Assembly: GCF_002285795.1 (NCBI RefSeq)
Contig: NZ_CP022961.1
Location: 4,220,001-4,284,000 of the forward strand
From: Plantactinospora sp. KBS50
Lineage (GTDB): Bacteria; Actinomycetota; Actinomycetes; Mycobacteriales; Micromonosporaceae
Direction of reading: 5' to 3'
Length of the DNA stretch: 64,000 nt
How positions within the stretch are numbered: position 1 is the first letter of the stretch; every line of letters starts with the position of its first letter. The notes under the pieces were generated by a model. The model saw nothing but the letters and a program-made list of their open reading frames with translations. It was not told the origin of the DNA and ran no database searches. Both the position numbers and the translations under genes were made by a program. Shown piece after piece: positions 37,646-46,347 of this stretch.

Positions 37646-38334
37646 CCATCCGCGCGCTCATCTGCGACGAACTGCCGGTCGTCCGCAACGGCATGCGGAC
37701 GCTGCTGGACGCCGTGCCGGACATCGACGTGATCGGGACGACCGACAACGGCATGGAGGCGATCATGCTGGTGCGCACGGCCCGGCCCGACGTCGTGGTC
37801 ACCGACCTGGACCTGCGGATCATCTCCGGCCTCGAAATGATCCGCCGGCTCGGCAAGGAAGACCCGCCGCCCAACATCGTCGTGTTCACCGCGTCCGATG
37901 CCGACAAGACCGTCAGCGACGTGCTGCACGCGGGCGCGAGCTGCCTGCTCGGCAAGGACGCCAGCCCGCAGGAACTGGTCGCCGCCATCCGGGCGGCGGC
38001 CGCGGGTCGGGCCATGCTCGCCCCGTACGTCGCGCAGCGCCTGGTCACCTGGTTCCGCGAGCAACCGGACACCACGACCTCGACGGAGTATCCGGAAGTG
38101 ACCGACCTGACCCCGCGCGAGCGGGAGGTGACCCAGATGGTTGCCCGGGGCATGTCGACCGAGGACGTCGCCCGGGAGCTGATCATCGGCGTGGCGACCG
38201 TACGCACGCACCTCTACCGGGTGTGCACCAAGCTCGGTGTCCGCGACCGCGCGCAGCTCGTGTCGCTGGCCTACCGGTCCGGGCTCATCCAGTCGGCTGG
38301 GCGCGGTCCCGACCTGGAGAAGCGGGCGAGCTGA
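37642..38334 (+). CDS. NarL/LuxR-type response regulator (orphan)
   Basis: A 230-residue response regulator. Receiver domain 1-120 has the acidic pair in CDE, the phospho-Asp in VVVTDLDLRIISG (about residue 54-56), Thr in VFTAS and Lys in LLGKDAS. The C-terminal LuxR HTH (LTPREREVTQMVARGMSTED, then VATVRTHLYRVCTKLGV) spans about 155-215. No sensor kinase is encoded in the window, so it is an orphan or responds to a distant kinase or a ligand. It is translationally coupled to the carrier protein gene, an uncommon pairing. Its last 50 bases overlap the convergent NB-ARC gene. Confidence 0.92.
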   Translation: MTIRALICDELPVVRNGMRTLLDAVPDIDVIGTTDNGMEAIMLVRTARPDVVVTDLDLRIISGLEMIRRLGKEDPPPNIVVFTASDADKTVSDVLHAGASCLLGKDASPQELVAAIRAAAAGRAMLAPYVAQRLVTWFREQPDTTTSTEYPEVTDLTPREREVTQMVARGMSTEDVARELIIGVATVRTHLYRVCTKLGVRDRAQLVSLAYRSGLIQSAGRGPDLEKRAS

Positions 38335-40222
38335 CCTCGCCATCGAGGCCGGAGTGCCGGGTACCGCCACGACGCTGGTGGGGCACGAGGGCGCGCTCGC
38401 TGTGCGCGAGGACCTCGACCGGCCGGTCGAGTCGCACGGAGGCGGCCGCCAGGCGACGGCGGGCCATCGTCCGGGCGTCGGGGTCGCCGAGTCGCTCCGC
38501 GGCGCGCAGCGCGACCTGCCAGATGTCCACGCGGTCGGACCGGTGGCCGCCGCGCACCAGGTACGCGTCCAGGCTCCAGGCCAGGTGCCAGGCGTGGGCG
38601 GCGAACCCGGCGCCGATCGCGTGGTGCAGCATGGTCTGGAGCACGGGTCGCCGCTCGTCGAACCAGGCCGTCGCCGGCGACCGGTCGGTGTACCGCGGTT
38701 CGGGGGTGACGCCGGCGGCCGGCGGGGCGAGCGGCACCGGGTTCGGATCGTCGCCGGCGTCCAACAGGGACGCCGCGGCCCGCGCGCTGTGGACGTAGTG
38801 GTCGAGCAGCCGGACCGCCGCGGCGCGCCGGGCGTCCTCGGGATCGGTGTGCGCGGCGAGGTCGCCGGCGTAGGCGCCGACCAGGCCGTGCAGCGCGTAC
38901 CAGCCCGGCCTCCGCTCGGTGACCAGGGCCACCTCGCCGAGTTCGGAGAGCCGGAGGGTCGCCTCGGCCAGCGGGAGGGCGGCCAGGCTGGCGGCCGCGG
39001 CCGCACTGACGTCCCGTCCCTGGTGCAGGCTCAGCAGCCGGAACAGCCGGGCGGCCGGCGGGCTGAGCGTCCGGTACGACCAGGAGAACGCCGCCCAGAG
39101 TTCGGTGGCCGGATCGCTGGCGAGCGCGTTCGGTTCGCGGCCGCCGTCGAAGAGGCGGAACGCCAGCGTGTCCAGGGCCACGCCGGGGTGGGTCAGCGCC
39201 CGGGCGGCGACGAGGACCAGCGCCAGCGGCAGCCCGCCGCACCGCTCGACGACGTTGCGGACCGCGCGCGGCTCGGCGGCCACCCGGTGTGCCCCGAGGC
39301 GGCGTGCCAGCAGGTCGCCGGCCGCGTCGTCGGCCAGCACGTCGAGCATCACCGGGCGGGCACCGTCGGCGGCGATCAGACCAGCCATCCGGCTCCGGCT
39401 GGTCACCAGGACCAGGCACCCCGGGCTCGCCGGCAGGAGGGGCCGCACCTGCTCGACCGCGTTCGCGTTGTCCAGCACCAACAGCATCCGGCGCTCGTAG
39501 AGCAGGGAGCGGTAGAGGGCGACCCGCGCCGCCGCGGTCGAGGGAAGCTGTCCGGCCCGCACGCCGAGGGCGGTCAGGAACTCCCGCACGACCGCGTCGG
39601 GGGACATCGGCGGCCCGTCCGGATCGCACCCGCGGAGGTTGACGTACAGCTGCCCGTCGGGGAAGCGGCCGGCGACCCGGTGGGCCCAGTGCACGGCCAG
39701 CGCCGTCTTTCCCACCCCGGCCATGCCGCCGAGGACCGCGATCACCGCGCAGCCGGCCGGCAGGTCCTGGGCGAGCACCGCGTCCAACGCGGTCAGCTCG
39801 GACGACCGGCCGCTGATGTGCGACGCGGCGGGCGGCAGCTGGTGCGGTACGACCGGCGGATGCGGCTCGGGCGGATCCGGTTCGGGGATCCGCAGTGTCT
39901 CGGAGCGCTGGATCTGCCGGTAGCTGAACGCATGTTCGACAGCGGCGTAACGCGGCCGCCAGAACTCCTCCACGCCGGTGGTCAACGACAGTTGGCCGAG
40001 CCGGCCGCGATCGGCGCCGTACCTGCGGACGGCTTCCACCAGCCCCTTGACCACGTCCCAGTCGGGCAGCCGGCGGACCTGCCCGGACAGGATCGATCCC
40101 AGCTGGCTCTTGCTGATGCCCACGAGGTCGGACAGGTCACGCAGGCTGGGGCCACCCGCTTGGAGTCGGAGTTGCCGTAGGTCCAGGCATAGTTGCTCTA
40201 GCAACTGAAGCGCCAAGTCCAT
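38285..40222 (-). CDS. XRE-HTH / NB-ARC regulator
   Basis: A 645-residue protein. The N terminus (about 1-75) is an XRE-type helix-turn-helix (LRQLRLQAGGPSLRDLSDLV, then GISKSQLGSILSG). An NB-ARC ATPase follows, with Walker A AVLGGMAGVGKTALAVHWAH, Walker B MLLVLDNANAVEQ and LVTSRSRM, then winged-helix and short helical regions. This is a common actinomycete regulator type that controls antibiotic genes. GAAGGAGG lies ten bases before the ATG at 40222. The C-terminal end is low in family features and overlaps the response regulator gene by 50 bases, so a late frame error is possible. Confidence 0.88.
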   Translation of the reverse strand: MDLALQLLEQLCLDLRQLRLQAGGPSLRDLSDLVGISKSQLGSILSGQVRRLPDWDVVKGLVEAVRRYGADRGRLGQLSLTTGVEEFWRPRYAAVEHAFSYRQIQRSETLRIPEPDPPEPHPPVVPHQLPPAASHISGRSSELTALDAVLAQDLPAGCAVIAVLGGMAGVGKTALAVHWAHRVAGRFPDGQLYVNLRGCDPDGPPMSPDAVVREFLTALGVRAGQLPSTAAARVALYRSLLYERRMLLVLDNANAVEQVRPLLPASPGCLVLVTSRSRMAGLIAADGARPVMLDVLADDAAGDLLARRLGAHRVAAEPRAVRNVVERCGGLPLALVLVAARALTHPGVALDTLAFRLFDGGREPNALASDPATELWAAFSWSYRTLSPPAARLFRLLSLHQGRDVSAAAAASLAALPLAEATLRLSELGEVALVTERRPGWYALHGLVGAYAGDLAAHTDPEDARRAAAVRLLDHYVHSARAAASLLDAGDDPNPVPLAPPAAGVTPEPRYTDRSPATAWFDERRPVLQTMLHHAIGAGFAAHAWHLAWSLDAYLVRGGHRSDRVDIWQVALRAAERLGDPDARTMARRRLAAASVRLDRPVEVLAHSERALVPHQRRGGTRHSGLDGEVSSPASPGRDRAQPTG

Positions 40223-40304
40223 GGCATCGCGGCCTCCTTCGTCCGATGCTCTGGAACGCTCGGAGCGACTGACCCAACGCGACCGCCGGCGGGTGCGAAC
40301 GTCG

Positions 40305-40327
40305 CTGTCCGGCGCCTGTCCGGACAG
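40305..40327. promoter_or_regulatory. CTGTCCGG repeat with CTGTCCGGACAG palindrome
   Basis: CTGTCCGG stands at 40305-40312 and again, 11 bp on, as part of the 12-bp palindrome CTGTCCGGACAG at 40316-40327. It lies in the 355-base gap upstream of the XRE/NB-ARC gene (start 40222) and could be its own operator. The rest of that gap, apart from the hairpin at 40525, shows nothing. Confidence 0.35.
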
Positions 40328-40524
40328 CGAATCACACATGCATTCCAACGTGAATGATCGTACGGCTGGAGTCTTGCCACACACGGCGCCCGGGTCCGAC
40401 CTACGGGCGGAGGCTCTACCCGCAGCGACGGGCTGCGCAAACACCGACCGCACGACGTTCCCGGCGGGGGCGCCGCCGGGACCCGTCGTCGAGCCGGTGA
40501 GGGGACCCCGAGGCCCGGCAACGC

Positions 40525-40560
40525 GGAAGCTGACCCCGAAACCGTTCGGGGTCAGCTTCC
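40525..40560. terminator. Very strong terminator hairpin
   Basis: A perfect 16-bp stem (GGAAGCTGACCCCGAA and its complement) with loop ACCG lies just beyond the MFS stop at 40578 on the reverse strand. It marks the end of the leftward operon that starts at 51654. Confidence 0.92.
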
Positions 40561-40577
40561 GTCCACGCGGCACCCTC

Positions 40578-41900
40578 TCACGTCTGCTGGGTGACCACCT
40601 CCGCGTCCGCGGACTCGCCTGGGCCGGAGTCGTCCTGGTCGGTCCTGGCCGAGGGCGTGTCCGTCGCCGCGGAGCCGGCCTGCTCGGCCTCGCGGAGACC
40701 CCGCGTCGTCACCCGCGAGGCGAACACCAGCGCGGCGAGCGTCAGCCCGATGCTGGCGGCGATGAACGTGGCCGACGTTCCCCGCCAGTGCGCCAGCGCC
40801 CCGCCCAGCAACGCGCCCACCGGTACGACGCCGAGCACGATCAGGCGATAGGCGGCGGTGACCCGGCCCAGCAGCTCGTCGGGCACCGACGCCTGGCGCA
40901 GCGTGCTGACCACGATCTGGTTCATCGCGGTCGCCACCGCACTGCAGAACAGGAAGATCTCGACGAGCACGACGCTGGTGCTGAGGCCGAACGCGGCGTA
41001 GGTGGCCGCGGGCACCAGGGCCGCGAGCCAGGTCACCGGACCACCGCCGATCGTCCGGACCAGCCTCGACGCGATCAACGAGCCGGCGATGGAGCCCACC
41101 GCCGGTACCGCGATGAAGACGCCCCACCACGCCGGGGTGATCCCGAGCGGCCCGGTCGCCACGAGCACGATCAGACCGCCGGTGGCGGCTCCGAAGCCGT
41201 TGATCGAGGCGGAGATGAACGCCACCCGGCGCAGCAGCCTGTGGTTCCAGAAGTAGGACCAGCCGGCCCGGATGTTGCGCGCGATGGAGCCGGGGGTGGG
41301 CCGGGAGTTGTTGACGTCGCCCGCCGTCGGCAGCAGCCGGGGCAGTGTGATCAGGGCCAGCGCGGCGATCGCGAACAGCCCGGCACCGGTGGTGAACACC
41401 AACCACGCCGACACCGCGAACAGCGCGGCGCCCACCGGCGGGCCGACGAACGTGTTGATCGCCGACTGGACGGCGAACAGGCGTCCGTTCGCCCGCTCAA
41501 GATCCTTGCGTTCGACCAGGCGCGGCGGAACCGTCAGCGCCGCGTTGTCGACCATCGTCTCGGCCGCGCCGGAGAGGAACACCGCCAGGTAGAGGATGAC
41601 GATGCTGTGCAGGTCGGCGAACAACGCCAGGACGAGCAGACCGAACGCGACCGCGCGGAACGCGTTGCCGGCGACCATGATGAGGCGCCGGTCGATGCGG
41701 TCGGCGAGTTCGCCGGACGGCAGGGTGAACAGCAGCCACGGCAGGAAGTTCGCCACGGTCATCCCGCCGATCAGCAGCGGGTCCCGGGTGATCGCCACGG
41801 CCAGCAGCGGCATGGCCGCCGACACCAGGCCGTCAGCCGTGTTTGACAGGCCCTGTGACAACCACAGGCGGTTGAAATCACGCCCCAGGCCCAAGCCCAT
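40578..41900 (-). CDS. MFS exporter (EntS/MFS_3-like)
   Basis: A major facilitator protein of 440 residues with about 12 membrane segments. The N terminus FNRLWLSQGLSNTADGLVSA, the loop SGELADRIDRRLIMV and the second-half SVPDELLGRVTAAYRLIVLG are typical of the MFS_3 group that exports siderophores and macrolides. The C-terminal tail is Asp/Gly/Ser-rich and cytoplasmic. ATG 41900 has GAGGAG five bases ahead. It is the last gene of the LysX-LysK-NRPS operon and is closed by a strong hairpin, so it is probably the exporter for the right-hand product. Confidence 0.9.
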   Translation of the reverse strand: MGLGLGRDFNRLWLSQGLSNTADGLVSAAMPLLAVAITRDPLLIGGMTVANFLPWLLFTLPSGELADRIDRRLIMVAGNAFRAVAFGLLVLALFADLHSIVILYLAVFLSGAAETMVDNAALTVPPRLVERKDLERANGRLFAVQSAINTFVGPPVGAALFAVSAWLVFTTGAGLFAIAALALITLPRLLPTAGDVNNSRPTPGSIARNIRAGWSYFWNHRLLRRVAFISASINGFGAATGGLIVLVATGPLGITPAWWGVFIAVPAVGSIAGSLIASRLVRTIGGGPVTWLAALVPAATYAAFGLSTSVVLVEIFLFCSAVATAMNQIVVSTLRQASVPDELLGRVTAAYRLIVLGVVPVGALLGGALAHWRGTSATFIAASIGLTLAALVFASRVTTRGLREAEQAGSAATDTPSARTDQDDSGPGESADAEVVTQQT

Positions 41901-41917
41901 GTGCACTCCTCAGCAGG

Positions 41918-42496
41918 CTATCGAAGGTCTTTGCGAATCAGCGCCCGGTGTTGCAACCTGGGCTCGACGACGGTGAATCCACAGGCCTCGAACGTGGTGA
42001 CCCGGCCGCGGAAGCTGCGCGGGTCGATCCGGGCCGCCGGGTCCCGGTCGTCCTCGGGATAGGCCTCGATCAGGTCGGCCTTCTCGTCCCGCGCCCATTC
42101 CACGGCCCGGTTGATCAGCACCTGGAGCAGTCCCCGGTGCCGCTGCTCACGCGCCAGGTAGACGCAGACGATGGACCAGATGCGCGCCGGGTCGTCCCCC
42201 GGGAGCAGCTTCGCCGCGCGGGAGGTGCGCAGCCGCGCGAAGCCCAGCCGGGGACCGACCCCGATCCAGCCCACCGGTACCTCGTCGATCGAACCGAGGA
42301 CGCCGACCCGCTCGCCGGTGGTGATCAGTTCGGCGAGACGGTCCCGGCGTCCCGCCGATCGGCATGCGGAGTAGTCCTTCCGTGTCAGTCGGAAGTACTG
42401 GCAGAAACAGTGTTCGACCAGCCCTTTCGGGCCGAAGAAACGCTCCACCCCCGGCCAGTCGTCCGGGCCGACCACAGATGCCACCAGCTCACTCAC
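41918..42496 (-). CDS. GNAT-family N-acetyltransferase
   Basis: A 192-residue GNAT protein. The acetyl-CoA site lies in WSIVCVYLAREQRHRGLLQV, the R/Q-x-x-G-x-G/A region, followed by a helix and a strand with LIEAYPED and the closing FEACGFTVVE. The GTG start follows GAAGGA. It sits between the P450 and the exporter in the same operon. It may acetylate an amine of the product or of an intermediate, either for protection of the host from the reactive aziridine or as a tailoring step. Self-resistance is my preferred reading, from context only. Confidence 0.85.
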   Translation of the reverse strand: MSELVASVVGPDDWPGVERFFGPKGLVEHCFCQYFRLTRKDYSACRSAGRRDRLAELITTGERVGVLGSIDEVPVGWIGVGPRLGFARLRTSRAAKLLPGDDPARIWSIVCVYLAREQRHRGLLQVLINRAVEWARDEKADLIEAYPEDDRDPAARIDPRSFRGRVTTFEACGFTVVEPRLQHRALIRKDLR

Positions 42497-42526
42497 ACGT
42501 CCTTCTTCCCGCGGCGTGGGCGCCGC

Positions 42527-43738
42527 CTATTTCCAGCTGACCGAGAGCGGCAGGCTCACGACGCCGTTCAGGAAGTTCGACACGAGATGCCTGGGCTCAC
42601 CCGCAAGGGAAACGGATCGGACGTTCTCACGCCAGAGGTCGAAGAAAGTTTTCATCCCGGCCACGGCGACATGCTGGCCTATGCACCGGTGAACACCGAA
42701 CCCGAACGCGGTGTGCTGGTTCGGGGAGCGGTCGGGGACGAACCGGAACGGCTCCGGGAACACCTCTTCGTCGCGATTCGCCGAGCCGAGCCACGCGGTG
42801 ACCAACGACCCGGCCCGGATCTCGGTTCCGCCCAGCGTCACGTCGGCGGTGGTACGCCGCAGCACGTGGTTGATCGGGCTCGCCCACCGCAGGGTTTCGT
42901 CCACAAAGGTCTGTTCCGTGCGGTCCTGGCGGGTGAACCAGGACCACAGGTCCTCGTCGCGGGCCAACATGATCAACATCTGGTTGATCGTCTGGGGGAT
43001 GGTCGGGTTCGCCCCCATCAGGAACGCGTAGGCGTTCAGCAACGCGACGTCCCGGTCCGGGTCCTCGACCGCGCCGGTGGTCCGTGGACACCGGCCGATC
43101 ACCGTGTCGTCCGCCGGAGGCTCCTGCAGGGCTTCCCCGAGCACGGTCATGATCGTCGTGTGGGCCTCGAAGAGGTTCACACGACGCTGGTACTCCGACT
43201 CGGCGGCGTCCGTCGCGCCCATCGCGCGTACGGTGGCCCGGCCGGTGAGCGGCCACTCGCTCGGGGGAATGCCCATCAGCGCACCGGTGACCGTCATCGG
43301 CAGGGTGACCATGTCCGCACAGAAGTCGAACGACTCACGGCCCCGGACGGTGTCGAACAGCTCTCGCATGCGCTCCTCGATCCCCTGCGCGAGCCGCTGC
43401 GTCGCCGGCACCGTCATCAGCGGGGTGAAGATGCGCTTGAGTTCGGAGTGGACCGGCGGGTCGGTGAGGTGGATCGCCGCACCGGCCGCGACATCCCCGT
43501 CGCCGCGCACGCTGAGCATCGTGCTGTACGCCGAGGAGAACGCCGTGTGGTTGCTCAGCACCTCCCGGACGGTGCCGTGCCGCACCGCCGCGAAGAACTC
43601 CTGGCCGTCGGGGGTGACCTGGTGGTGGAGTCCATCGCGCGCGCGCATCTCCCGCCAGAGCGCGTGCATGCCCTGGCCCGAATACCGCGACTCGTCGTAG
43701 AGGTCCCACGCTCCGGGAGCGTCGAGATCCACTCGCAT
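42527..43738 (-). CDS. Cytochrome P450 with atypical I-helix
   Basis: A P450 of 403 residues. The heme loop FGFGVHRCIGQ (Cys about 352) and the ExxR of ETLRWASPINHVLRR are standard. The I-helix, normally A/G-G-x-D/E-T, reads AFLMGANPTIPQTI: Asn-Pro replaces the acid of the acid-alcohol pair, while the Thr remains. Such helices occur in P450s that act on carrier-bound amino acids or that do unusual chemistry. Its ATG overlaps the stop of the dehydrogenase fusion gene. The likely substrate is an amino acyl or acyl group bound to the NRPS or to a carrier protein in this operon. Confidence 0.92.
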   Translation of the reverse strand: MRVDLDAPGAWDLYDESRYSGQGMHALWREMRARDGLHHQVTPDGQEFFAAVRHGTVREVLSNHTAFSSAYSTMLSVRGDGDVAAGAAIHLTDPPVHSELKRIFTPLMTVPATQRLAQGIEERMRELFDTVRGRESFDFCADMVTLPMTVTGALMGIPPSEWPLTGRATVRAMGATDAAESEYQRRVNLFEAHTTIMTVLGEALQEPPADDTVIGRCPRTTGAVEDPDRDVALLNAYAFLMGANPTIPQTINQMLIMLARDEDLWSWFTRQDRTEQTFVDETLRWASPINHVLRRTTADVTLGGTEIRAGSLVTAWLGSANRDEEVFPEPFRFVPDRSPNQHTAFGFGVHRCIGQHVAVAGMKTFFDLWRENVRSVSLAGEPRHLVSNFLNGVVSLPLSVSWK

Positions 43739-46341
43739 CAGCACATCTCCTTGCCTGACAGTGGGTCGGGTAGCCCGATGTTCTCCGCGCACCGCATGTA
43801 GAAGCACGACGCGACCGACCACGCCGTGATGCCTCGGGCGCCCATGACCTGCATCGCGGCGCGTACCAGGCGGACCATCGCGTCCTGCTGGACCAGCTCG
43901 AACCGCCGCAGCGTGCCCTCGTCCAGCCGCGCCGCGGTGTTCGCGATCTCGTACAGCCGCGTGCCCACCGCGTGCAGCTCGGCGTAGCAGCGCACCAGCG
44001 GGAACATCAACGCGTCGAGGTCGACCAGGCGCCGGCCGAACTGTTCGCGGCCGGCCGCGTACTCCCAGGCCGTGCGGAACAGCCCGACGCCGAGACCCAG
44101 CACGTAGGCCGCGTGGCGTACGCGGTCCTCGCGGGAACCGGCCGGGCCGGGCCGGTAGGCGTTCTCGAAGCCGAGGTAGCCGAGGCTCAGGCTGATCGCG
44201 GACCCGGCGGTGAGACCGAGCCCGAGACCGCCCTCGTCCTCGGGCCGCTCCATGCGGTCGAACCCCAGCTCGGCCAGGGCGTCCGCCAGCGCCGCGCGGC
44301 GGTCCGGGCAGTACGCGAACAGGGGCTGCGCCCGGACGCCGGCGCCGACCGGTTCGAGGACCTCCACCAGGGTGTCCACCAGCTCCGGCCCGAAGCGCCG
44401 GAGGATGTCCCGACAGCGGCGGGAGAACTCCTCGCCGAGGTCCGCCCTGATGGTGGACAGCATGATCTCCGACGAGCCGGCCGACAGCGTCAGCCCGGGC
44501 GACTCGGTGAGTCCGGAGTACAGCTCCTCCCGGACGAGGTCGTCGAGGTCGGTCCGGTCCGCCAGCGTCCGCCAGCGACGCAGTACCTCGTGCCCGACCT
44601 GCTGGCAGGTCTCGCTCGTGTACAGCTTGGGCACGGCGGTCTCGGTCGCCGCGACATCGGGGCGCAGGAACACCTCCGTCGCCGCGCGGGCCACCGTCGT
44701 GGCGCACTCGACCTGCCCCTCGAGCAACTCGAGCTCGTCGGGTCGGCCGGTGGCCACACGGAGTGCGGTCAGCCATCGGGCCGCCCGCACCACGTGGTCG
44801 ATGCCGGTGCGTTCGATGGCCAGGGCGCCGTCCAGCAGTCCCCACCCGCGGCCGTCCGCACCGATCCGGCGCCAGGTTTCGACCTCGACGTCGCGCAGCG
44901 TCACCCGGCACATCCGCTCGGGCTGGATCGTCTCGACGAGTTCGACGGTCACGCCGGGCGCGGCCAGGTCGATGACGAAGAGGGTGATGCCGTCGTACCT
45001 GTTGCCGTCCGTTCCGGTGCGCGCGGCCACCAGTGCCGAACCCGAGATGTCGCTGTAGATGCTGAACACCTTGACGCCGTTGATGACGTACCGGTCGCCG
45101 CGGCGCTGCGCCCGGGTACGCAGCGCGGCGAGGTCGCTGCCCGCGCCCGGCTCGCTGTAGAGCACGGTGGCGAACTCCTCACCCCGGCTGATGCGCGGGA
45201 GCAGTTCGCGTTTCAGCCGGTCGGAGCCGGACTTCAGCACGAAGTAGCCGACGATCTGCACGGTGAGCGCGTACACCAGGTCGGGCAGTCCGGTCGCGAT
45301 GAACCGCTCGAACAGTTCGACGCTCACCCCCGTCGGCGCCCCCGATCCGCCGAACTCGCGCGGCCAGTCCGGGGTGAGCAGCCCACGCCGGCCCAGTTCC
45401 CGGTACGCCTCGGCGATCGCCTCCCCGTCCATCCGCCGGGACCGGATCACGAGGTCGCGCCACCGGGCCGTGCCGATCAGCTCGGTCAGCGACGCGAACA
45501 GGTCGGGCGCGGCGGTCCCGACGTCCATGCCCGGGTCCGCGAGCCGGCCCGGGTCCGGGACGTCGTGCCGGATGATCTTCTCGATGGCGGACAGGTTCTC
45601 GGGGTCGTTGAGCAGGTCGTAGTGCCCGCCGGGCAGGTCCTGGAAGTCGACGTCGCCCGAGGTCATCTCCCGCCAGTCCGATGTGGAGGACTTCGTGGCG
45701 CGGATCGAGACGATGTCGAGATCGCCGGTCGTGGGCCACCAGGTGCCGATGATGCGGGAGTTGCGCGCGAAGATCTCGAAGCGCTCCGCGAACGTCTCCA
45801 TGTCGATGCCCAGGGCCTCGGCGGCCGCCGCCGGCGAGTCGACCAGCCACTCGCCGTGCTGTCCGCCCGACCTCAGCGCGTCGCTGACGAACTGCCGCAG
45901 TTGCTGGCTCGGCGTGGGCTCCCGGTACTGCCTGAACTGCCACGTCGAGTCGACCAGGACCACCTTCGGGCGGACCCCCTGCTGCGCCAGCAGGCAGGCG
46001 ATCTCCCAGGCGAGGCCGCCGCCGAACGACCAGCCGCACACGATGTCGATGTCGGCGCACCGCTCGCCCAGCCCGGTCACGTACCACCGCGCGAGATCCT
46101 GCATCGACGGGGCCGGCTCCCCGTCGGCGAGGACCTCCAGCGAGGCCTCCAGCCCGAGGCACCGGTAGTCGGGAAGTCTGCGCACCAGCGGCTGGAGCGC
46201 GAGGAGGCTGCCGCCGACCGGGTGTGCGAACAGGAGGACCCGCTCGGGGTGTTCCGGCTGGTTCATCTCCACGAGGCCGGGTACGGCGGTCGCCGTCGAC
46301 CTCGCACCGAGGTAGGTGCTGAGGCGCTTGCCGTCATCCAT
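43738..46341 (-). CDS. Fusion: thioesterase - acyl-CoA dehydrogenase - partial acyl-CoA dehydrogenase
   Basis: An 867-residue three-part fusion. Residues 30-265 form a carrier-protein thioesterase (LLFAHPVGGSLLALQPL, nucleophile elbow VCGWSFGGGLAW, acid in VLVDSTW, His in LPGGHYDLL). Residues 280-640 form a full acyl-CoA dehydrogenase (LLTPDWPREFGGSGAP, FATVLYSEPGAGSDLAALRT, GVKVFSIYSD, and near the end LSAGSSEIMLSTI, where the usual E-G-T-S-E reads A-G-S-S-E). Residues 650-867 form a shortened dehydrogenase with the C-terminal helical half (GREQFGRRLVDLDAL, VMGARGITAW) and no middle barrel. Paired dehydrogenase halves resemble two-subunit enzymes joined into one chain. It starts six bases after the NRPS stop. 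It may desaturate an acyl group on the NRPS and release or edit it. Confidence 0.85.
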   Translation of the reverse strand: MDDGKRLSTYLGARSTATAVPGLVEMNQPEHPERVLLFAHPVGGSLLALQPLVRRLPDYRCLGLEASLEVLADGEPAPSMQDLARWYVTGLGERCADIDIVCGWSFGGGLAWEIACLLAQQGVRPKVVLVDSTWQFRQYREPTPSQQLRQFVSDALRSGGQHGEWLVDSPAAAAEALGIDMETFAERFEIFARNSRIIGTWWPTTGDLDIVSIRATKSSTSDWREMTSGDVDFQDLPGGHYDLLNDPENLSAIEKIIRHDVPDPGRLADPGMDVGTAAPDLFASLTELIGTARWRDLVIRSRRMDGEAIAEAYRELGRRGLLTPDWPREFGGSGAPTGVSVELFERFIATGLPDLVYALTVQIVGYFVLKSGSDRLKRELLPRISRGEEFATVLYSEPGAGSDLAALRTRAQRRGDRYVINGVKVFSIYSDISGSALVAARTGTDGNRYDGITLFVIDLAAPGVTVELVETIQPERMCRVTLRDVEVETWRRIGADGRGWGLLDGALAIERTGIDHVVRAARWLTALRVATGRPDELELLEGQVECATTVARAATEVFLRPDVAATETAVPKLYTSETCQQVGHEVLRRWRTLADRTDLDDLVREELYSGLTESPGLTLSAGSSEIMLSTIRADLGEEFSRRCRDILRRFGPELVDTLVEVLEPVGAGVRAQPLFAYCPDRRAALADALAELGFDRMERPEDEGGLGLGLTAGSAISLSLGYLGFENAYRPGPAGSREDRVRHAAYVLGLGVGLFRTAWEYAAGREQFGRRLVDLDALMFPLVRCYAELHAVGTRLYEIANTAARLDEGTLRRFELVQQDAMVRLVRAAMQVMGARGITAWSVASCFYMRCAENIGLPDPLSGKEMC

Positions 46342-46347
46342 GCCGGC

